A stretch of 64,000 nucleotides of DNA from Nocardioides phosphati (GCF_014646375.1 NZ_BMNI01000004.1:1-64000), one strand, 5' to 3'. Counted from the first letter of the stretch, positions 42,637-52,071 are shown. Numbers and translations: made by a program. Notes: generated by a model from the letters alone, not told the origin.

Positions 42637-43263
42637 ATGCCGACGACGAAGACCCGGACCCGCGCCGCGCATCTCGGGCCCGAGCGCCGTCGGCCCGCGG
42701 TGCTCGATGCCGCGCTCGAGCTCGCCGTCGACGGAGGACTGGCTGCGGTCACCATCGGCAGCGTCGCCAGCCACCTCGGCGTCACCCGACCCGTCGTCTA
42801 CGCCTGCTACGCCGACCGCGTCGAGCTGGTCACCGCCCTCCTCGACCGGGAGGCCACGATCCTGAAGGAGTCGCTCCTCAGCGCGCTGCACTCCTCCGGA
42901 GGGCAGTCGGACCCCGAGACCGCGTTCGTGACCGGCTTCCGCTCGCTCCTCACAGCCGCGGAGACCCGACCGAGCACCTGGCGGCTGCTCGTGAGCGGCG
43001 AGCCGGACCCCGCCGTCTCGACGCGCTTCCGTGACGTCCGCGCCGAGCTGCTCGACCACGCGACGACCTGGATCGGCTCTGCGGTGAGTCGCTGGTGGGA
43101 GATCGAGGACCTGGACCACAAGATGCCGGTGCTCATGGAGATGTTCATGTCCACCTGCGAGGCGGCGATCAGGTCCCTCCTCGACGAGGACCAGGCATGG
43201 ACCCCCGAGGAGCTGGGGTCGCTCGTCGGGGCGGCGACGACGCGGATGTTCGCCGGCGCCTGA
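42637..43263 (+). CDS. TetR-family regulator of MpaB gene 2
   Basis: 208 aa. Helix-turn-helix VTIGSVASHLGVTRPVVYAC (about 39-58), whose recognition helix GVTRPVVY is identical to that of the regulator at 38965, which fits the shared operator. TAGGAT (42625-42630) ends 6 nt before the ATG. Ligand unknown. Confidence 0.88.
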   Translation: MPTTKTRTRAAHLGPERRRPAVLDAALELAVDGGLAAVTIGSVASHLGVTRPVVYACYADRVELVTALLDREATILKESLLSALHSSGGQSDPETAFVTGFRSLLTAAETRPSTWRLLVSGEPDPAVSTRFRDVRAELLDHATTWIGSAVSRWWEIEDLDHKMPVLMEMFMSTCEAAIRSLLDEDQAWTPEELGSLVGAATTRMFAGA

Positions 43264-43316
43264 ACCGGAGCCTGAGATCGCCGGCGGCTGTCGGCGACCG
43301 GGCCTAGTGTCGCCGC

Positions 43317-44468
43317 ATGAGCGACACGATGAAGGCGGCCGTCGTCCAGCAGGGCGAGTTCAGCGTGGTGGACCTGCCGGTCCCCCAGCCCGGTCCGGGG
43401 CAGCTGCTCCTCAAGGTCGTGCGGTGCGGCATCTGCGGCACCGACCTCCACGCCCGCGCGCACACCGCCGACCTCCATGCGCTGGGCCGTGACCTCGGCT
43501 ACGAGGCGATCATGGCGCCGTCGCAGCGTGTGGTGATGGGCCACGAGTTCCTCGGCGAGCTGGTCGCCCGCGGCCCGCGCACGACGAAGTGGAAGAAGGG
43601 CGCACGCGTCGTCGCCGTCCCGATGGTCAAGCACGGCGACGAGATCCACATGACCGGCTTCGACGTCGCCGCGCCCGGCGCGTACGCCGAGTACGTGCTC
43701 GTCCAGGACGCTTTCGCCTTCGAGGTCCCCGCCGGCGTCGACGACGAGAAGGCCGCCTTCACCGAGCCGCTCGCGGTCGCCTGGCACGCCGTCCGGCGGG
43801 GCTCCGTCGGCAAGCGGCCCGCGATCGTCATCGGCTGCGGCCCCATCGGCCTCGCGGTCATCCTGATGCTGAAGGCATCGGGCGTGAAGACGATCGTGGC
43901 GTCCGACCTCTCCCCCACCCGGCGCGAGCTCGCCCGGCAGTGCGGCGCGACCGTCGTCGTCGACCCGCGCGAGCAGTCGCCCTGGACGGCGTACGACCTG
44001 AAGGGGCCGGTCGGCTCGGTGACGGAGCTCGCCGACTTCGGCCTCAAGGCGATCGGCTCGATGCGGAAGGTCCCGCTCCTTCCCTGGGGTCAGCTGATGC
44101 GCGTCGGCGAGAAGCTGGGCGCAGCACCGGCCGGACCCGTGGTCTTCGAGTGCGTGGGCGTCCCCGGCATCCTCGACCAGATCTTCGCCGCCGCCCCCGT
44201 GCGCAGCCGGATCGTCGGCGTCGGCGTCTGCATGGAGCCCGACACGGTGCGCACCACCCTCGCGCTCAACAAGGAGCACGAGATCCGGTTCGTCTTCGCC
44301 TACGACCCGGAGGAGTTCCAGCACGCGCTGCACCTGATCGCGAGCGGCAAGGTCGACCCCTCGCCGCTGCACACCGGCACGGTCGGGCTCAGCGGCCTGG
44401 CCGAGGCGTTCGACGACCTCGGCGACCCGGAGCGCCACGCGAAGATCCTGGTGGATCCGGCGCTCTGA
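43317..44468 (+). CDS. Zinc-type alcohol dehydrogenase (MDR) without the structural-zinc lobe
   Basis: 383 aa. Catalytic zinc ligands in RCGICGTDLHARAH and GHEFLGELV, NAD fold GCGPIGLAVILML. The usual four-Cys structural zinc loop (C-x2-C-x2-C-x7-C) is missing; its place is taken by KHGDEIHMTGFDVAAPGAYA. TAGTGT (43305-43310) ends 6 nt before the ATG. Probably oxidises an alcohol in the same catabolic setting as the MpaB genes; substrate unknown. Confidence 0.87.
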   Translation: MSDTMKAAVVQQGEFSVVDLPVPQPGPGQLLLKVVRCGICGTDLHARAHTADLHALGRDLGYEAIMAPSQRVVMGHEFLGELVARGPRTTKWKKGARVVAVPMVKHGDEIHMTGFDVAAPGAYAEYVLVQDAFAFEVPAGVDDEKAAFTEPLAVAWHAVRRGSVGKRPAIVIGCGPIGLAVILMLKASGVKTIVASDLSPTRRELARQCGATVVVDPREQSPWTAYDLKGPVGSVTELADFGLKAIGSMRKVPLLPWGQLMRVGEKLGAAPAGPVVFECVGVPGILDQIFAAAPVRSRIVGVGVCMEPDTVRTTLALNKEHEIRFVFAYDPEEFQHALHLIASGKVDPSPLHTGTVGLSGLAEAFDDLGDPERHAKILVDPAL

Positions 44469-44490
44469 GCACCGCCTAGGCTTGCCCGTC

Positions 44491-45267
44491 ATGCGCATCG
44501 CCACGTGGAACGTCAACTCGCTGAGGACCCGCATCGACCGCGTCGAGGCGTTCCTGCAGAGGCATGACATCGACGTGCTCGCGATCCAGGAGACGAAGGC
44601 CAAGGAGGAGCAGATCCCGCTGATGGGACTGCAGATGCTCGGCTACGACATCGCCGCCGTCGGCTACGACCAGTGGAACGGCGTCGCGATCATCTCCCGC
44701 GTCGGCCTCGAGGACGTCACCTCGGGCTTCGCGGGCATGCCGCAGTTCAAGGAGGCCTCCGAGGCACGGGCACTCGGGGCGACCTGCGGCGGCGTACGCA
44801 TCTGGTCGCTCTACGTGCCCAACGGCCGCAAGCCCGACGACCCGCACTACGCCTACAAGCTCGAGTGGCTGGCCGCGCTGCGTGCCTCCGCCGCGGAGTG
44901 GCGCGAGGTCCCGACGGCACTGGTCGGCGACTGGAACATCTGCCCCACCGACGACGACGTCTTCGACGTCTCCCAGTTCCGCAACTCCACGCACGTGACC
45001 CCGGCCGAGCGCGCGGCGTTCTCGGCGTTCGAGGAGGACGGCTGGCTCGAGGTGACGCGCGCCCACGCCGCCGGCTACACGTACTGGGACTACTACCGCC
45101 AGCGCTTCGAGCGTGACCGCGGCCTGAAGATCGACTTCGCCGTCTGCTCCCCTCCGCTCGCGTCGCGGGTGACGGGTGCTTTCATCGACCGCGAGGAGCG
45201 CGACCCGACCGTGTTCGCGGGGGCGCCCTCCGACCACGCTCCGGTGATCGTCGACATCGCCGACTGA
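44491..45267 (+). CDS. xthA: Exodeoxyribonuclease III (AP endonuclease)
   Basis: 258 aa, standard length. ATWNVNSLRTR, IQETKAKE, GDWNICPTDDDV and the terminal SDHAPVIVDI give the complete Mg-dependent endonuclease/exonuclease/phosphatase site. Repairs abasic sites in DNA. ATG 44491 is chosen over one 9 nt earlier to match the family N-terminus (MRIATWNVNS); TAGGCT (44477-44482) ends 8 nt upstream. Confidence 0.93.
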   Translation: MRIATWNVNSLRTRIDRVEAFLQRHDIDVLAIQETKAKEEQIPLMGLQMLGYDIAAVGYDQWNGVAIISRVGLEDVTSGFAGMPQFKEASEARALGATCGGVRIWSLYVPNGRKPDDPHYAYKLEWLAALRASAAEWREVPTALVGDWNICPTDDDVFDVSQFRNSTHVTPAERAAFSAFEEDGWLEVTRAHAAGYTYWDYYRQRFERDRGLKIDFAVCSPPLASRVTGAFIDREERDPTVFAGAPSDHAPVIVDIAD

Positions 45268-45383
45268 CGCACGACCTGACGCCGTGGCCGGCCTCTGCCG
45301 GGGCCCAGGGCCGAGGGGCCGAGGGCCGCACACGACGCGCTCACACGGCCGGCGGCCAGCCGCGGTCGTCGTACGGTGGCGGC

Positions 45384-45878
45384 ATGGCGAACATCGACGT
45401 CGACAAGGTCCGCTTCTCCCCCGTCCGCCTGCGCGAGGGCTACGACATCAGCGAGGTCGACGACCACCTCGACCTCGTGAAGCAGACCCTGGATGCGCTC
45501 GACCGGGCGGTGCTCGAGGGTGCTCCGGTGCCGGGCTCGCTCCCTGCGCCCCGGTTCCGGCCGGTGCGCCTGCGGGAGGGCTACGACATGGGCGAGGTCG
45601 ACGCGTTCCTCGCCGAGGTCGCCACCGAGGAGGCGCGGCTGCGCGGGCGCGCCGGGCGCGGCATCACGCCCTCCACGACGCCGCAGACCGATCCGGTCGT
45701 CGACCCCAGCGCACCCGCCGAGGTGGTCGACGTGAGCGCCCCCGCCCAGCCGTACGCCGCCCCCGACGGCTCGGCATACCCGGAGGTGATCCGCAAGGGA
45801 TCGTCCGGGGCAGGCCTGGCGATCGTCGCCGCGCTGATCGCCGTGGCCCTCGTGATCGCGGTCGTCGCACTGCTCTGA
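45384..45878 (+). CDS. Tail-anchored protein with two DivIVA-like repeats
   Basis: 164 aa. Two near-identical motifs, FSPVRLREGYDISEVDDHLD (about 11-30) and FRPVRLREGYDMGEVDAFLA (about 58-77), match the DivIVA membrane-binding motif. A Pro-rich linker leads to a C-terminal transmembrane helix (about 142-164). TACGGT (45372-45377) ends 6 nt before the ATG. It suggests a divisome or polar scaffold. A single-motif relative with an N-terminal anchor lies at 12113. Confidence 0.75.
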   Translation: MANIDVDKVRFSPVRLREGYDISEVDDHLDLVKQTLDALDRAVLEGAPVPGSLPAPRFRPVRLREGYDMGEVDAFLAEVATEEARLRGRAGRGITPSTTPQTDPVVDPSAPAEVVDVSAPAQPYAAPDGSAYPEVIRKGSSGAGLAIVAALIAVALVIAVVALL

Positions 45879-45961
45879 GCGCAGGCCCGGCGCCGCCTTG
45901 AGCGTCCGCCCCGCGGCGGGTCAGAACGGGGAGTGTCGGTGCCGGGGCTTACCGTGACCTC

Positions 45962-46399
45962 GTGACCGCGGCTCCGACCATCTGGGACGAGGGCACCGAG
46001 CCGGCACGCCGGGTGGTGCTCCTCGGCGTCGCGCTCACCCTCACCGCAGCCGCACTCGACCTGCTGCTCGGCCACGACCTGGGCTGGATCTTCGACGTCT
46101 GCTTCGTGCTCATCGCGCCTGCGCTGGCGCTGCGCGTGCACCCGCGCGACTTCTTCCCGATCAGCCTCACGCCGCCGCTGCTGCTGCTCGGGCTCTTCGC
46201 GGTCATCGCCCTGATGGAGCCGGCGGTCATCGCGCGCGCCGACGACGGCCTGGTCCAGGCGACGCTGTCCGGGCTCGCGCACCACTCGTGGGCGCTCTTC
46301 CTCGGCTACGCCGCCTGCCTGGCCTTCCTGCAGATCAGGCGGCGACGGATCGCCATCGGCCTGGCCCGCCCGCGCCGGCGGCCCCAGCCGGTCCGCTGA
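45962..46399 (+). CDS. DUF6542 membrane protein
   Basis: 145 aa with about four helices (LLGVALTLTAAALDLLLGHD, DVCFVLIAPALALRV and two more) and a basic tail. It fits the actinobacterial DUF6542 family found beside ispH and ychF in several genomes (Rv1111c position). GTG 45962 follows TACCGT (45950-45955) by 6 nt. A 14-bp palindrome (gagccagctggctc, 46399-46412) follows the stop. Function unknown. Confidence 0.75.
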   Translation: MTAAPTIWDEGTEPARRVVLLGVALTLTAAALDLLLGHDLGWIFDVCFVLIAPALALRVHPRDFFPISLTPPLLLLGLFAVIALMEPAVIARADDGLVQATLSGLAHHSWALFLGYAACLAFLQIRRRRIAIGLARPRRRPQPVR

Positions 46400-46442
46400 G
46401 CCAGCTGGCTCGTCGACCCGGCCGGTCCGTGCGCGCGAGGGG

Positions 46443-47066
46443 TCAGTCCTCGAACCGGTCCGCGTCGCCCGCGCCCCGGCGTACGACCTCGGGGGTGCCG
46501 TCGGAGTAGTCGACGACCGTCGTCGGCAGCGGCTGGCACTCGCCGGCCTCGACCACCGCGTCGACAACGTGGTCGAGCTCCTCCTTGATCTCCCAGCCCA
46601 TCGTGCGGGGCTCGGTCTCGCCGGGGAGGATCAGCGTGGAGGCCATCAGCGGCTCGCCCATCGCCTCGACGAGGGCGTGCACGATCGCGTGGTCGGGGAT
46701 GCGGACGCCGACGGTCTTCTTCTTGGGGTGCATGAGCCGGCGCGGCACCTCGCGCGTCGCCTCGAGGATGAAGGTGTACGGCCCGGGCGTCACGCCCTTG
46801 ACCGCGCGGAAGACGTGGTTGTCGACGTGGACGAACGTGCCGAGCTGGCTGAAGTCCTTGCAGAGCAGCGTGAAGTGGTGCTTGTCGTCGAGGCCGCGGA
46901 TCGTGACGATGCGGTCGCGCCCGTCGTGGTTGTCCAGGCGCGAGACCAGCGCGTAGCCCGAGTCGGTCGGGAGCGCGATCAGGCCGTCGTCCTTGAGGAT
47001 CTCGACCAGCTGGTCGATGACGCGCGGCTGCGGGTTCTCGGGGTGGACGTCGATGTAGCGGGCCAT
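46443..47066 (-). CDS. Sua5/YciO/YrdC-family protein (YciO-like)
   Basis: 207 aa. GLIALPTDSGYALVSRLDN, DKHHFTLLCKDFSQLG and VGVRIPDHAIVHAL follow the YrdC fold that binds ATP and threonylcarbamoyl-adenylate. The stand-alone YciO group is related to but distinct from the tRNA t6A enzyme TsaC, and its activity is less clear. It follows ispH by 9 bp on the same strand. Confidence 0.85.
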   Translation of the reverse strand: MARYIDVHPENPQPRVIDQLVEILKDDGLIALPTDSGYALVSRLDNHDGRDRIVTIRGLDDKHHFTLLCKDFSQLGTFVHVDNHVFRAVKGVTPGPYTFILEATREVPRRLMHPKKKTVGVRIPDHAIVHALVEAMGEPLMASTLILPGETEPRTMGWEIKEELDHVVDAVVEAGECQPLPTTVVDYSDGTPEVVRRGAGDADRFED

Positions 47067-47075
47067 CTCGACGCC

Positions 47076-48083
47076 TTACCGGGTCGCCTGCTCGGCGGCG
47101 CGGAGGTCCTTGCGGAGCTCCGGCGGCAGCGCGAAGATCAGCGACTCCTCGGCCGTGTGGACCTGCGTCGCGTCGGGGAAGCCGCGCTCCTTGAGGTACG
47201 TGATGACGCCCTGCACGAGCTCCTCCGGCACGCTCGCGCCGCTCGTCACCGAGACGGTCGAGACGCCGGTGAGCCAGGCCTCGTCGATCTCGGAGGCGTC
47301 GTCGATGCGGTACGCCGCCTTGGCGCCGGCCTCGAGGGCCACCTCCGCGAGGCGGACCGAGTTGGAGGAGTTGGCCGAGCCCACCACGATGACCAGGTCG
47401 GTGCCGGGCGAGATCTCCTTGACCGCGAGCTGGCGGTTCTGCGTGGCGTAGCAGATGTCGTCGGACGGCGGGTCGAGCAGCTCCGGGAAGCGCTCGCGCA
47501 GCGCGGCCACGGTCGCCATCGTCTCGTCGACGGAGAGGGTGGTCTGGGAGAGCCAGACGACGCGCTTCGGGTCGCGGACCACGACCTTGTCGACGTCCCA
47601 CGGGCCCTCGACGAGCTGCGTGTGGTCGGGCGCCTCGCCCATCGTGCCTTCGACCTCCTCGTGACCGGCGTGGCCGATCAGCAGGATGTCGAAGTCCTCC
47701 TTGGCGAAGCGGACCGCCTCGAGGTGGACCTTGGTGACCAGCGGGCAGGTCGCGTCGATCGTCTTGAGGCTGCGCTGCTCGGCCTCGGCGTGGACCGCCG
47801 GGCTGACGCCGTGGGCGGAGAAGACGACCGTCGCGCCCTCGGGCACCTCGTCGAGCTCGTTGACGAAGATCGCACCGCGCGCGGCCAGGTCGCCCACGAC
47901 GTGCTTGTTGTGGACGATCTCCTTGCGCACGTAGACCGGCGCCCCGTAGAGGTCGAGCGCCTTCTCCACCGTGATCACCGCGCGGTCGACGCCGGCGCAG
48001 TAGCCGCGCGGCGCAGCGAGACGCACCGCCTTGTCGGCCTCGTCGGGAGAGAGGACGGGCGGCAGGCCCAGGTCAGCGCTCAT
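47076..48083 (-). CDS. ispH: 4-Hydroxy-3-methylbut-2-enyl diphosphate reductase
   Basis: 335 aa. The three Fe-S ligands are C29 (RGYCAGV), C113 (DATCPLV) and C211 ([11 protein letters not shown]), and the catalytic Glu lies in the HEEVEGTMG region. It makes IPP and DMAPP in the last step of the MEP isoprenoid pathway. TAGACT on the minus strand (48096-48091) ends 7 nt before the ATG, so a leaderless start is likely. Equivalent of Rv1110. Confidence 0.95.
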   Translation of the reverse strand: MSADLGLPPVLSPDEADKAVRLAAPRGYCAGVDRAVITVEKALDLYGAPVYVRKEIVHNKHVVGDLAARGAIFVNELDEVPEGATVVFSAHGVSPAVHAEAEQRSLKTIDATCPLVTKVHLEAVRFAKEDFDILLIGHAGHEEVEGTMGEAPDHTQLVEGPWDVDKVVVRDPKRVVWLSQTTLSVDETMATVAALRERFPELLDPPSDDICYATQNRQLAVKEISPGTDLVIVVGSANSSNSVRLAEVALEAGAKAAYRIDDASEIDEAWLTGVSTVSVTSGASVPEELVQGVITYLKERGFPDATQVHTAEESLIFALPPELRKDLRAAEQATR

Positions 48084-48106
48084 GGCCCCGAGTCTACGGG
48101 CCCCGG

Positions 48107-48153
48107 GTCGTCCGCCTGAGCGCCGTGACCTTCACAGCGCTCAGGCGGACGAC
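48107..48153 (-). terminator. Perfect 17-bp inverted repeat after the coiled-coil gene
   Basis: Arms 48107-48123 and 48137-48153 match perfectly with a 13-nt loop, starting 7 nt downstream of the coiled-coil gene stop. It lies just before the ispH promoter on the same strand, so a terminator is most likely; an operator role is not excluded. Confidence 0.7.
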
Positions 48154-48160
48154 CTCGGTG

Positions 48161-49942
48161 TCAGCTGTCGAAGTCGCGGCCGCGCGGACCGGTGCGCCCC
48201 AGCGCGGCGAGGCTGGCCAGGAGGAGGGCCGCGACGAGCGCGCCCCCGGCGTACGGGAGCTTGCCGTCCTGGCCCACGAGCCAGCCGGCGGTCATCGCCG
48301 CAGCCAGCGCCAGGACCAGCAGGACGACCGTGAGCGCGAGCAGGCGCGTGCGGAACCACCCGTGGGTCTGCTCCACGTGCGCGAGGTACGCCGCGCGGGT
48401 CTCCGCGAGCTCGGACGCGAGCTTCGCGGCCCGGACCTCGGCGTCACGACGCTGACCGAGGGCATCCTGGGCGACCTCGGTGTGGTGGAGGACGGTCGCC
48501 TCGACCTTGCCGCGCTCGACCGTGCGCTCCTCGAGCGCCTTCTCGGCGGCGGCGCGGGCCTCGGCGGAGGCGGCGGCAGCGGCCTCGGCCTCGAGCCGGG
48601 CCTCGTGGGCGGTGTCGGTGGCCTCGGACTGGGCGGTGAGGGCGGCCTGGACCCGCTCGAGCTCGGCCTTCGCCGCCTCCTCGGCCTCACGCTGGGCGTC
48701 AGCGGCGGCCTGCGCGGCCTCGGCGGCGGCCTTGGCGGCCTCCTCCGCGGCGGTGCGCGCGGCGGTCGCCTCGGTCGCGGCCTGCTCGGCCGCGGCGCGG
48801 GCCTCGGCCTGCTCCGCAGCAGCCGCCTCGGCGGCGGCGCGCGCCTGGGTCGCGGCCTCGAGCTCACCGGCGAGGCCAGCGACCTTGGCGTGGGCCTCCT
48901 CCTGCGCGGCGAGCGCCTTGGCCGCGGCCTCGGTGCGGTCGAGGGCGTGCTGCTCGGCGGCCTCACGCTGCGACTGGGCGTGCTCGGCCAGGGCGGCCTG
49001 GTCGATGGCGCGCTTCTCGGCGGCCTCGCGCTCGGTGTGGGCCTTCGCCGCGGCCTCGGCCTGTGCGGAGGCTGCCTGCTCGGCGGCGGTGCGGGCCTTG
49101 GCGGCGGCGGTTGCGGCGGCCTCGGCGGCGGTGCGGGCCTGGTGGGCCTCCTTCGCCGCGTCGGCGTGCTCGGCGGCCTGGGTGTCGGCCAGCGTGCGGG
49201 CGTCGACGGCCCCGCGGGTCGCCTCGGCCAGCTCGGCCACGGACGCGCGCGCAGCGGCCTCCGCCTCGGCCGCCTCGGCGGCGCGGGCAGCGGCCTCGCG
49301 GGCGGACGTCTCCGCCTCGAGGCGCAGCGCCTGCTCCGCCTCGACCTTGCCGGTCAGCTCCTGGAGGGCCTGCTCGGCAGCGGTGCGGGCCTCGTGGGCC
49401 TCGGCGGCCAGGCGGGCCTGCTCCTGCGCAGCCGCGTCGGCCTCGGCACGGGCCTTCTGGGCGTCGGTCACGGCGGCTTCGGCCTGCAGCCGCGCCTCCG
49501 CGAGGTCGGCGGTCGCCTTCTCGGCCTTGAGGCGCGCCTGCTCGGCGGCCTTCACCTGCTGCTGCAGCTGCTCGAGGTGGGCGCGCATCTCCAGCTCACC
49601 CTGCTCGCGCTCGCGCGCGAGGTCGACGAGGGCACGCTCGGCGGCCTCACGGGCGGCGTACGCCTGCTCGGCCTGCTCGGCGAGGGTGGTCGCCCGGGTC
49701 TCGGCCTCCTGGCGAGCGAGGATCGCAGCCGCGGCGGACTGCTCGGAGGCGATCCGCTCGGCGGACTGCTCCTGCGCGGCACGCTCAGCGAGCAGGCGCA
49801 GCTGCTGCGCGCGCTCGGCGGCGGCGGTCGCGGCGAACGCCCGGTCGTTCGCCTCCTCGATGCTCAGCTCCACGCCCTTGCGGCGGCGCCAGAACGAGCT
49901 CGCGTGCTCGGGTGCGTCGTGCGGCGGAATGTCGGAAGAGGC
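48161..49942 (-). CDS. Giant Ala-rich coiled-coil protein with two C-terminal membrane helices
   Basis: 593 aa. After a short N-terminus (WRRRKGVELSIEEAND near 19-34), residues ~35-525 are an almost unbroken helix of A, E, Q, R, K with recurring RTAAEQA / EARAAAE units and very few prolines or glycines. Then transmembrane helices at about 534-556 and 566-581 and a basic tail. TAGCCT on the minus strand ends 7 nt before ATG 49942, giving a leaderless mRNA. It may be a rod-like scaffold tied to the membrane (compare Scy/FilP or TolA-like proteins), but no family is recognised. It lies between ispH and xseA. Confidence 0.8.
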   Translation of the reverse strand, partial: ASSDIPPHDAPEHASSFWRRRKGVELSIEEANDRAFAATAAAERAQQLRLLAERAAQEQSAERIASEQSAAAAILARQEAETRATTLAEQAEQAYAAREAAERALVDLAREREQGELEMRAHLEQLQQQVKAAEQARLKAEKATADLAEARLQAEAAVTDAQKARAEADAAAQEQARLAAEAHEARTAAEQALQELTGKVEAEQALRLEAETSAREAAARAAEAAEAEAAARASVAELAEATRGAVDARTLADTQAAEHADAAKEAHQARTAAEAAATAAAKARTAAEQAASAQAEAAAKAHTEREAAEKRAIDQAALAEHAQSQREAAEQHALDRTEAAAKALAAQEEAHAKVAGLAGELEAATQARAAAEAAAAEQAEARAAAEQAATEATAARTAAEEAAKAAAEAAQAAADAQREAEEAAKAELERVQAALTAQSEATDTAHEARLEAEAAAAASAEARAAAEKALEERTVERGKVEATVLHHTEVAQDALGQRRDAEVRAAKLASELAETRAAYLAHVEQTHGWFRTRLLALTVVLLVLALAAAMTAGWLVGQDGKLPYAGGALVAALLLASLAALGRTGPRGRDFDS

Positions 49943-50003
49943 CATGGGGCGAAGGCTATCGGGGGAGAGCGGCCGTGTCGGTCCAAACACCTAGGCTGCG
50001 GGC

Positions 50004-51245
50004 ATGGCACTCGACACGTCCCCGGAGGCCCCGGCTCCCGTCCGGCAGATCGCCCAGGCGATCACCGGTTGGGTCGACCGTCTCGGCGCGGTGTGGGTGG
50101 AGGGCCAGGTGGCGCAGGTCAGCCGCCGACAGGGCATGCAGACCGTCTTCATGGTGCTGCGTGACCCGATCGCCGACATCTCGATCTCGGTGACCTGCTC
50201 GCGCCTGCTCTTCGACAGCCTCAACCCGCCGCTGGTCGAGGGCGCCTCGGTGATCGTGCACGCCAAGCCGTCCTACTACGCCCCGCGCGGCACGCTCTCG
50301 CTGCAGGCCCGCGACATCCGCATGGTCGGGCTCGGCGAGCTGCTCGCCCGCCTCGAGCGCCGCCGCCAGCTGCTCGCCGCCGAGGGGCTCTTCGCCGCCG
50401 AGCTCAAGCGGCCCCTCCCCTTCCTCCCGACGAAGGTCGGCCTGGTCACGGCCCCCAACTCCGCTGCCGAGCGCGACGTGCTCGAGGTCGCGCGCCGCCG
50501 CTGGCCGGCGGTCACCTTCGAGGTGGCGTACGCCGCGATGCAGGGCACGCGGTCCGTCGTCGAGGTGATCGAGGGGCTCGAGCGCCTCGACAAGGACCCC
50601 GACGTCGGCGTCATCGTCATCGCACGCGGCGGTGGCTCGGTCGAGGACCTGCTGCCGTTCAGCGACGAGGCGCTGATCCGGGCGGTCCACAAGGCGCGCA
50701 CGCCGGTGGTCTCCGCGATCGGCCACGAGCCCGACCAGCCGCTGCTCGACCTGGTCGCCGACGTCCGCGCCGCCACGCCCACCGACGCGGCCAAGCGCGT
50801 CGTGCCCGACATGGCCGAGGAGGTGCACCGGCTGACGACCGCCCGCGACCGGCTGCGGCGCGCGGTCGACGGCCGCCTCGCCACCGAGCGCTCCCACCTC
50901 GACATGCTGCGCTCGCGGCCGGCGCTCGCTGCGCCCTCGACGCTCTTCGACAACCGCTCCGACGAGGTCCGCTCGCTCGTCGACCGTGCCCGGCGCTGCC
51001 TGGGCCACCAGCTCGACCGCGCCGCCGACGAGGTCGGCCACCAGCGCGCACGGGCCCAGGCCCTCTCCCCCCTCGCCACGCTCGAGCGGGGCTACGCCGT
51101 CCTCCAGGACGCCGACGGCCACGTCGTGACCGGCGTGGGTGGCGTTCGCCCCGGTGCGGCCGTCACCATCCGCGTCACCGACGGCCGCATCGCGGCGACC
51201 GTCTCCCCCGACCACGCGCCTTCAGAAGGAGCCGACCATGGCTGA
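50004..51245 (+). CDS. xseA: Exodeoxyribonuclease VII large subunit
   Basis: 413 aa. N-terminal OB-fold ([20 protein letters not shown]), then the catalytic core [58 protein letters not shown] and [12 protein letters not shown], and a C-terminal helical rod. It degrades single-stranded DNA together with XseB. TAGGCT (49992-49997) ends 6 nt before the ATG; divergent from the coiled-coil gene. Confidence 0.95.
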   Translation: MALDTSPEAPAPVRQIAQAITGWVDRLGAVWVEGQVAQVSRRQGMQTVFMVLRDPIADISISVTCSRLLFDSLNPPLVEGASVIVHAKPSYYAPRGTLSLQARDIRMVGLGELLARLERRRQLLAAEGLFAAELKRPLPFLPTKVGLVTAPNSAAERDVLEVARRRWPAVTFEVAYAAMQGTRSVVEVIEGLERLDKDPDVGVIVIARGGGSVEDLLPFSDEALIRAVHKARTPVVSAIGHEPDQPLLDLVADVRAATPTDAAKRVVPDMAEEVHRLTTARDRLRRAVDGRLATERSHLDMLRSRPALAAPSTLFDNRSDEVRSLVDRARRCLGHQLDRAADEVGHQRARAQALSPLATLERGYAVLQDADGHVVTGVGGVRPGAAVTIRVTDGRIAATVSPDHAPSEGADHG

Positions 51246-51453
51246 CCCGACCCCCGTCGCCGACCTCTCCTACGAGGCGGCCCGCGACGAGCTCGTCGAG
51301 ACCGTCCGCCGCCTCGAGGCCGGCGGCACCTCCCTCGAGGAGTCGCTCGCGCTCTGGGAGCGCGGCGAGGCGCTCGCCCAGCGGTGCCAGGAGTGGCTCG
51401 ACGGCGCGCGCACGCGCCTCGACGAGGTCATCGCCGCGCGCCAGTCGGAGTGA
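51238..51453 (+). CDS. xseB: Exodeoxyribonuclease VII small subunit
   Basis: 71 aa. [38 protein letters not shown] is the complete XseB pattern; it forms helical hairpins that bind the XseA rod. The ATG lies 8 bp inside xseA, with AGAAGGAG upstream, so translation is coupled. Confidence 0.95.
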   Translation: MADPTPVADLSYEAARDELVETVRRLEAGGTSLEESLALWERGEALAQRCQEWLDGARTRLDEVIAARQSE

Positions 51454-51465
51454 GGGCCGGCCGGC

Positions 51466-52071
51466 TCAGCTCGTCGGCTTGAGCGGGTCGAGGACCAGCT
51501 CGTCGATGACCTTCTCGATGTCCTTCTTCGGGGCGCTGCCGAAGACGAGCAGCGTCGTGCCCTTGCCGCGCTCCAGCTGGGGGTTCGGCTCGTCGCCGCG
51601 CTGCATGCCGAGCGGGGCGGTGTACGCCCTGTCGTCGCCGTCGACGTCCCACGACGTCCACTCGGTCGCCACGGCCGTGTGGTCGAAGGAGACGGGGCCA
51701 CCCTGCTTGCCCTGGTCGTCGACGTACTTCGCGATGAGGTCCTTGTCGCGCAGGTCGGCCTGACGGATGCCGACGTACCTCTTGTCGGCCGTGAGCAGGT
51801 CGAGCTCCCACGCGAGGTTCTGCGTGTCGTAGACGGCGCGGGTCGCCTGCCAGCCCTTCGGCAGCTTCGCCGGGTACGCCGGCTCGAGGCCGCCGCCGGA
51901 CTGCAGCCCCTGGACGACCTGGAGGTAGTCGACGGAGTCGGGCTGCACGTCGAGGTCGTCACGGTTGAGCGCCCGGAACGCCACGAAGGCGAGGATCACG
52001 AGGAGCGTCACGATCATCGCGCCGGCCATGCCGGCGGCACTGCGCTCGTACCGCGCACTTCCCTGGGCCAT
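51466..52071 (-). CDS. DUF4245 membrane-anchored protein (Rv1100-like)
   Basis: 201 aa. A transmembrane helix (about 15-33, [20 protein letters not shown]) anchors an extracytoplasmic domain with [17 protein letters not shown] and the DUF4245 pattern. Function unknown. ATG 52071 is preferred over one 27 nt upstream by its match to the family start. Between xseB and glpX as in mycobacteria. Confidence 0.85.
   Translation of the reverse strand: MAQGSARYERSAAGMAGAMIVTLLVILAFVAFRALNRDDLDVQPDSVDYLQVVQGLQSGGGLEPAYPAKLPKGWQATRAVYDTQNLAWELDLLTADKRYVGIRQADLRDKDLIAKYVDDQGKQGGPVSFDHTAVATEWTSWDVDGDDRAYTAPLGMQRGDEPNPQLERGKGTTLLVFGSAPKKDIEKVIDELVLDPLKPTS

Noticed and set aside
48125..50164. 679-residue Gly/Leu-rich open frame on the plus strand
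   Set aside because: It is the exact antisense of the Ala-rich coiled-coil gene. Repetitive GC-rich codons leave the opposite frame open; there is no start context and no domain.
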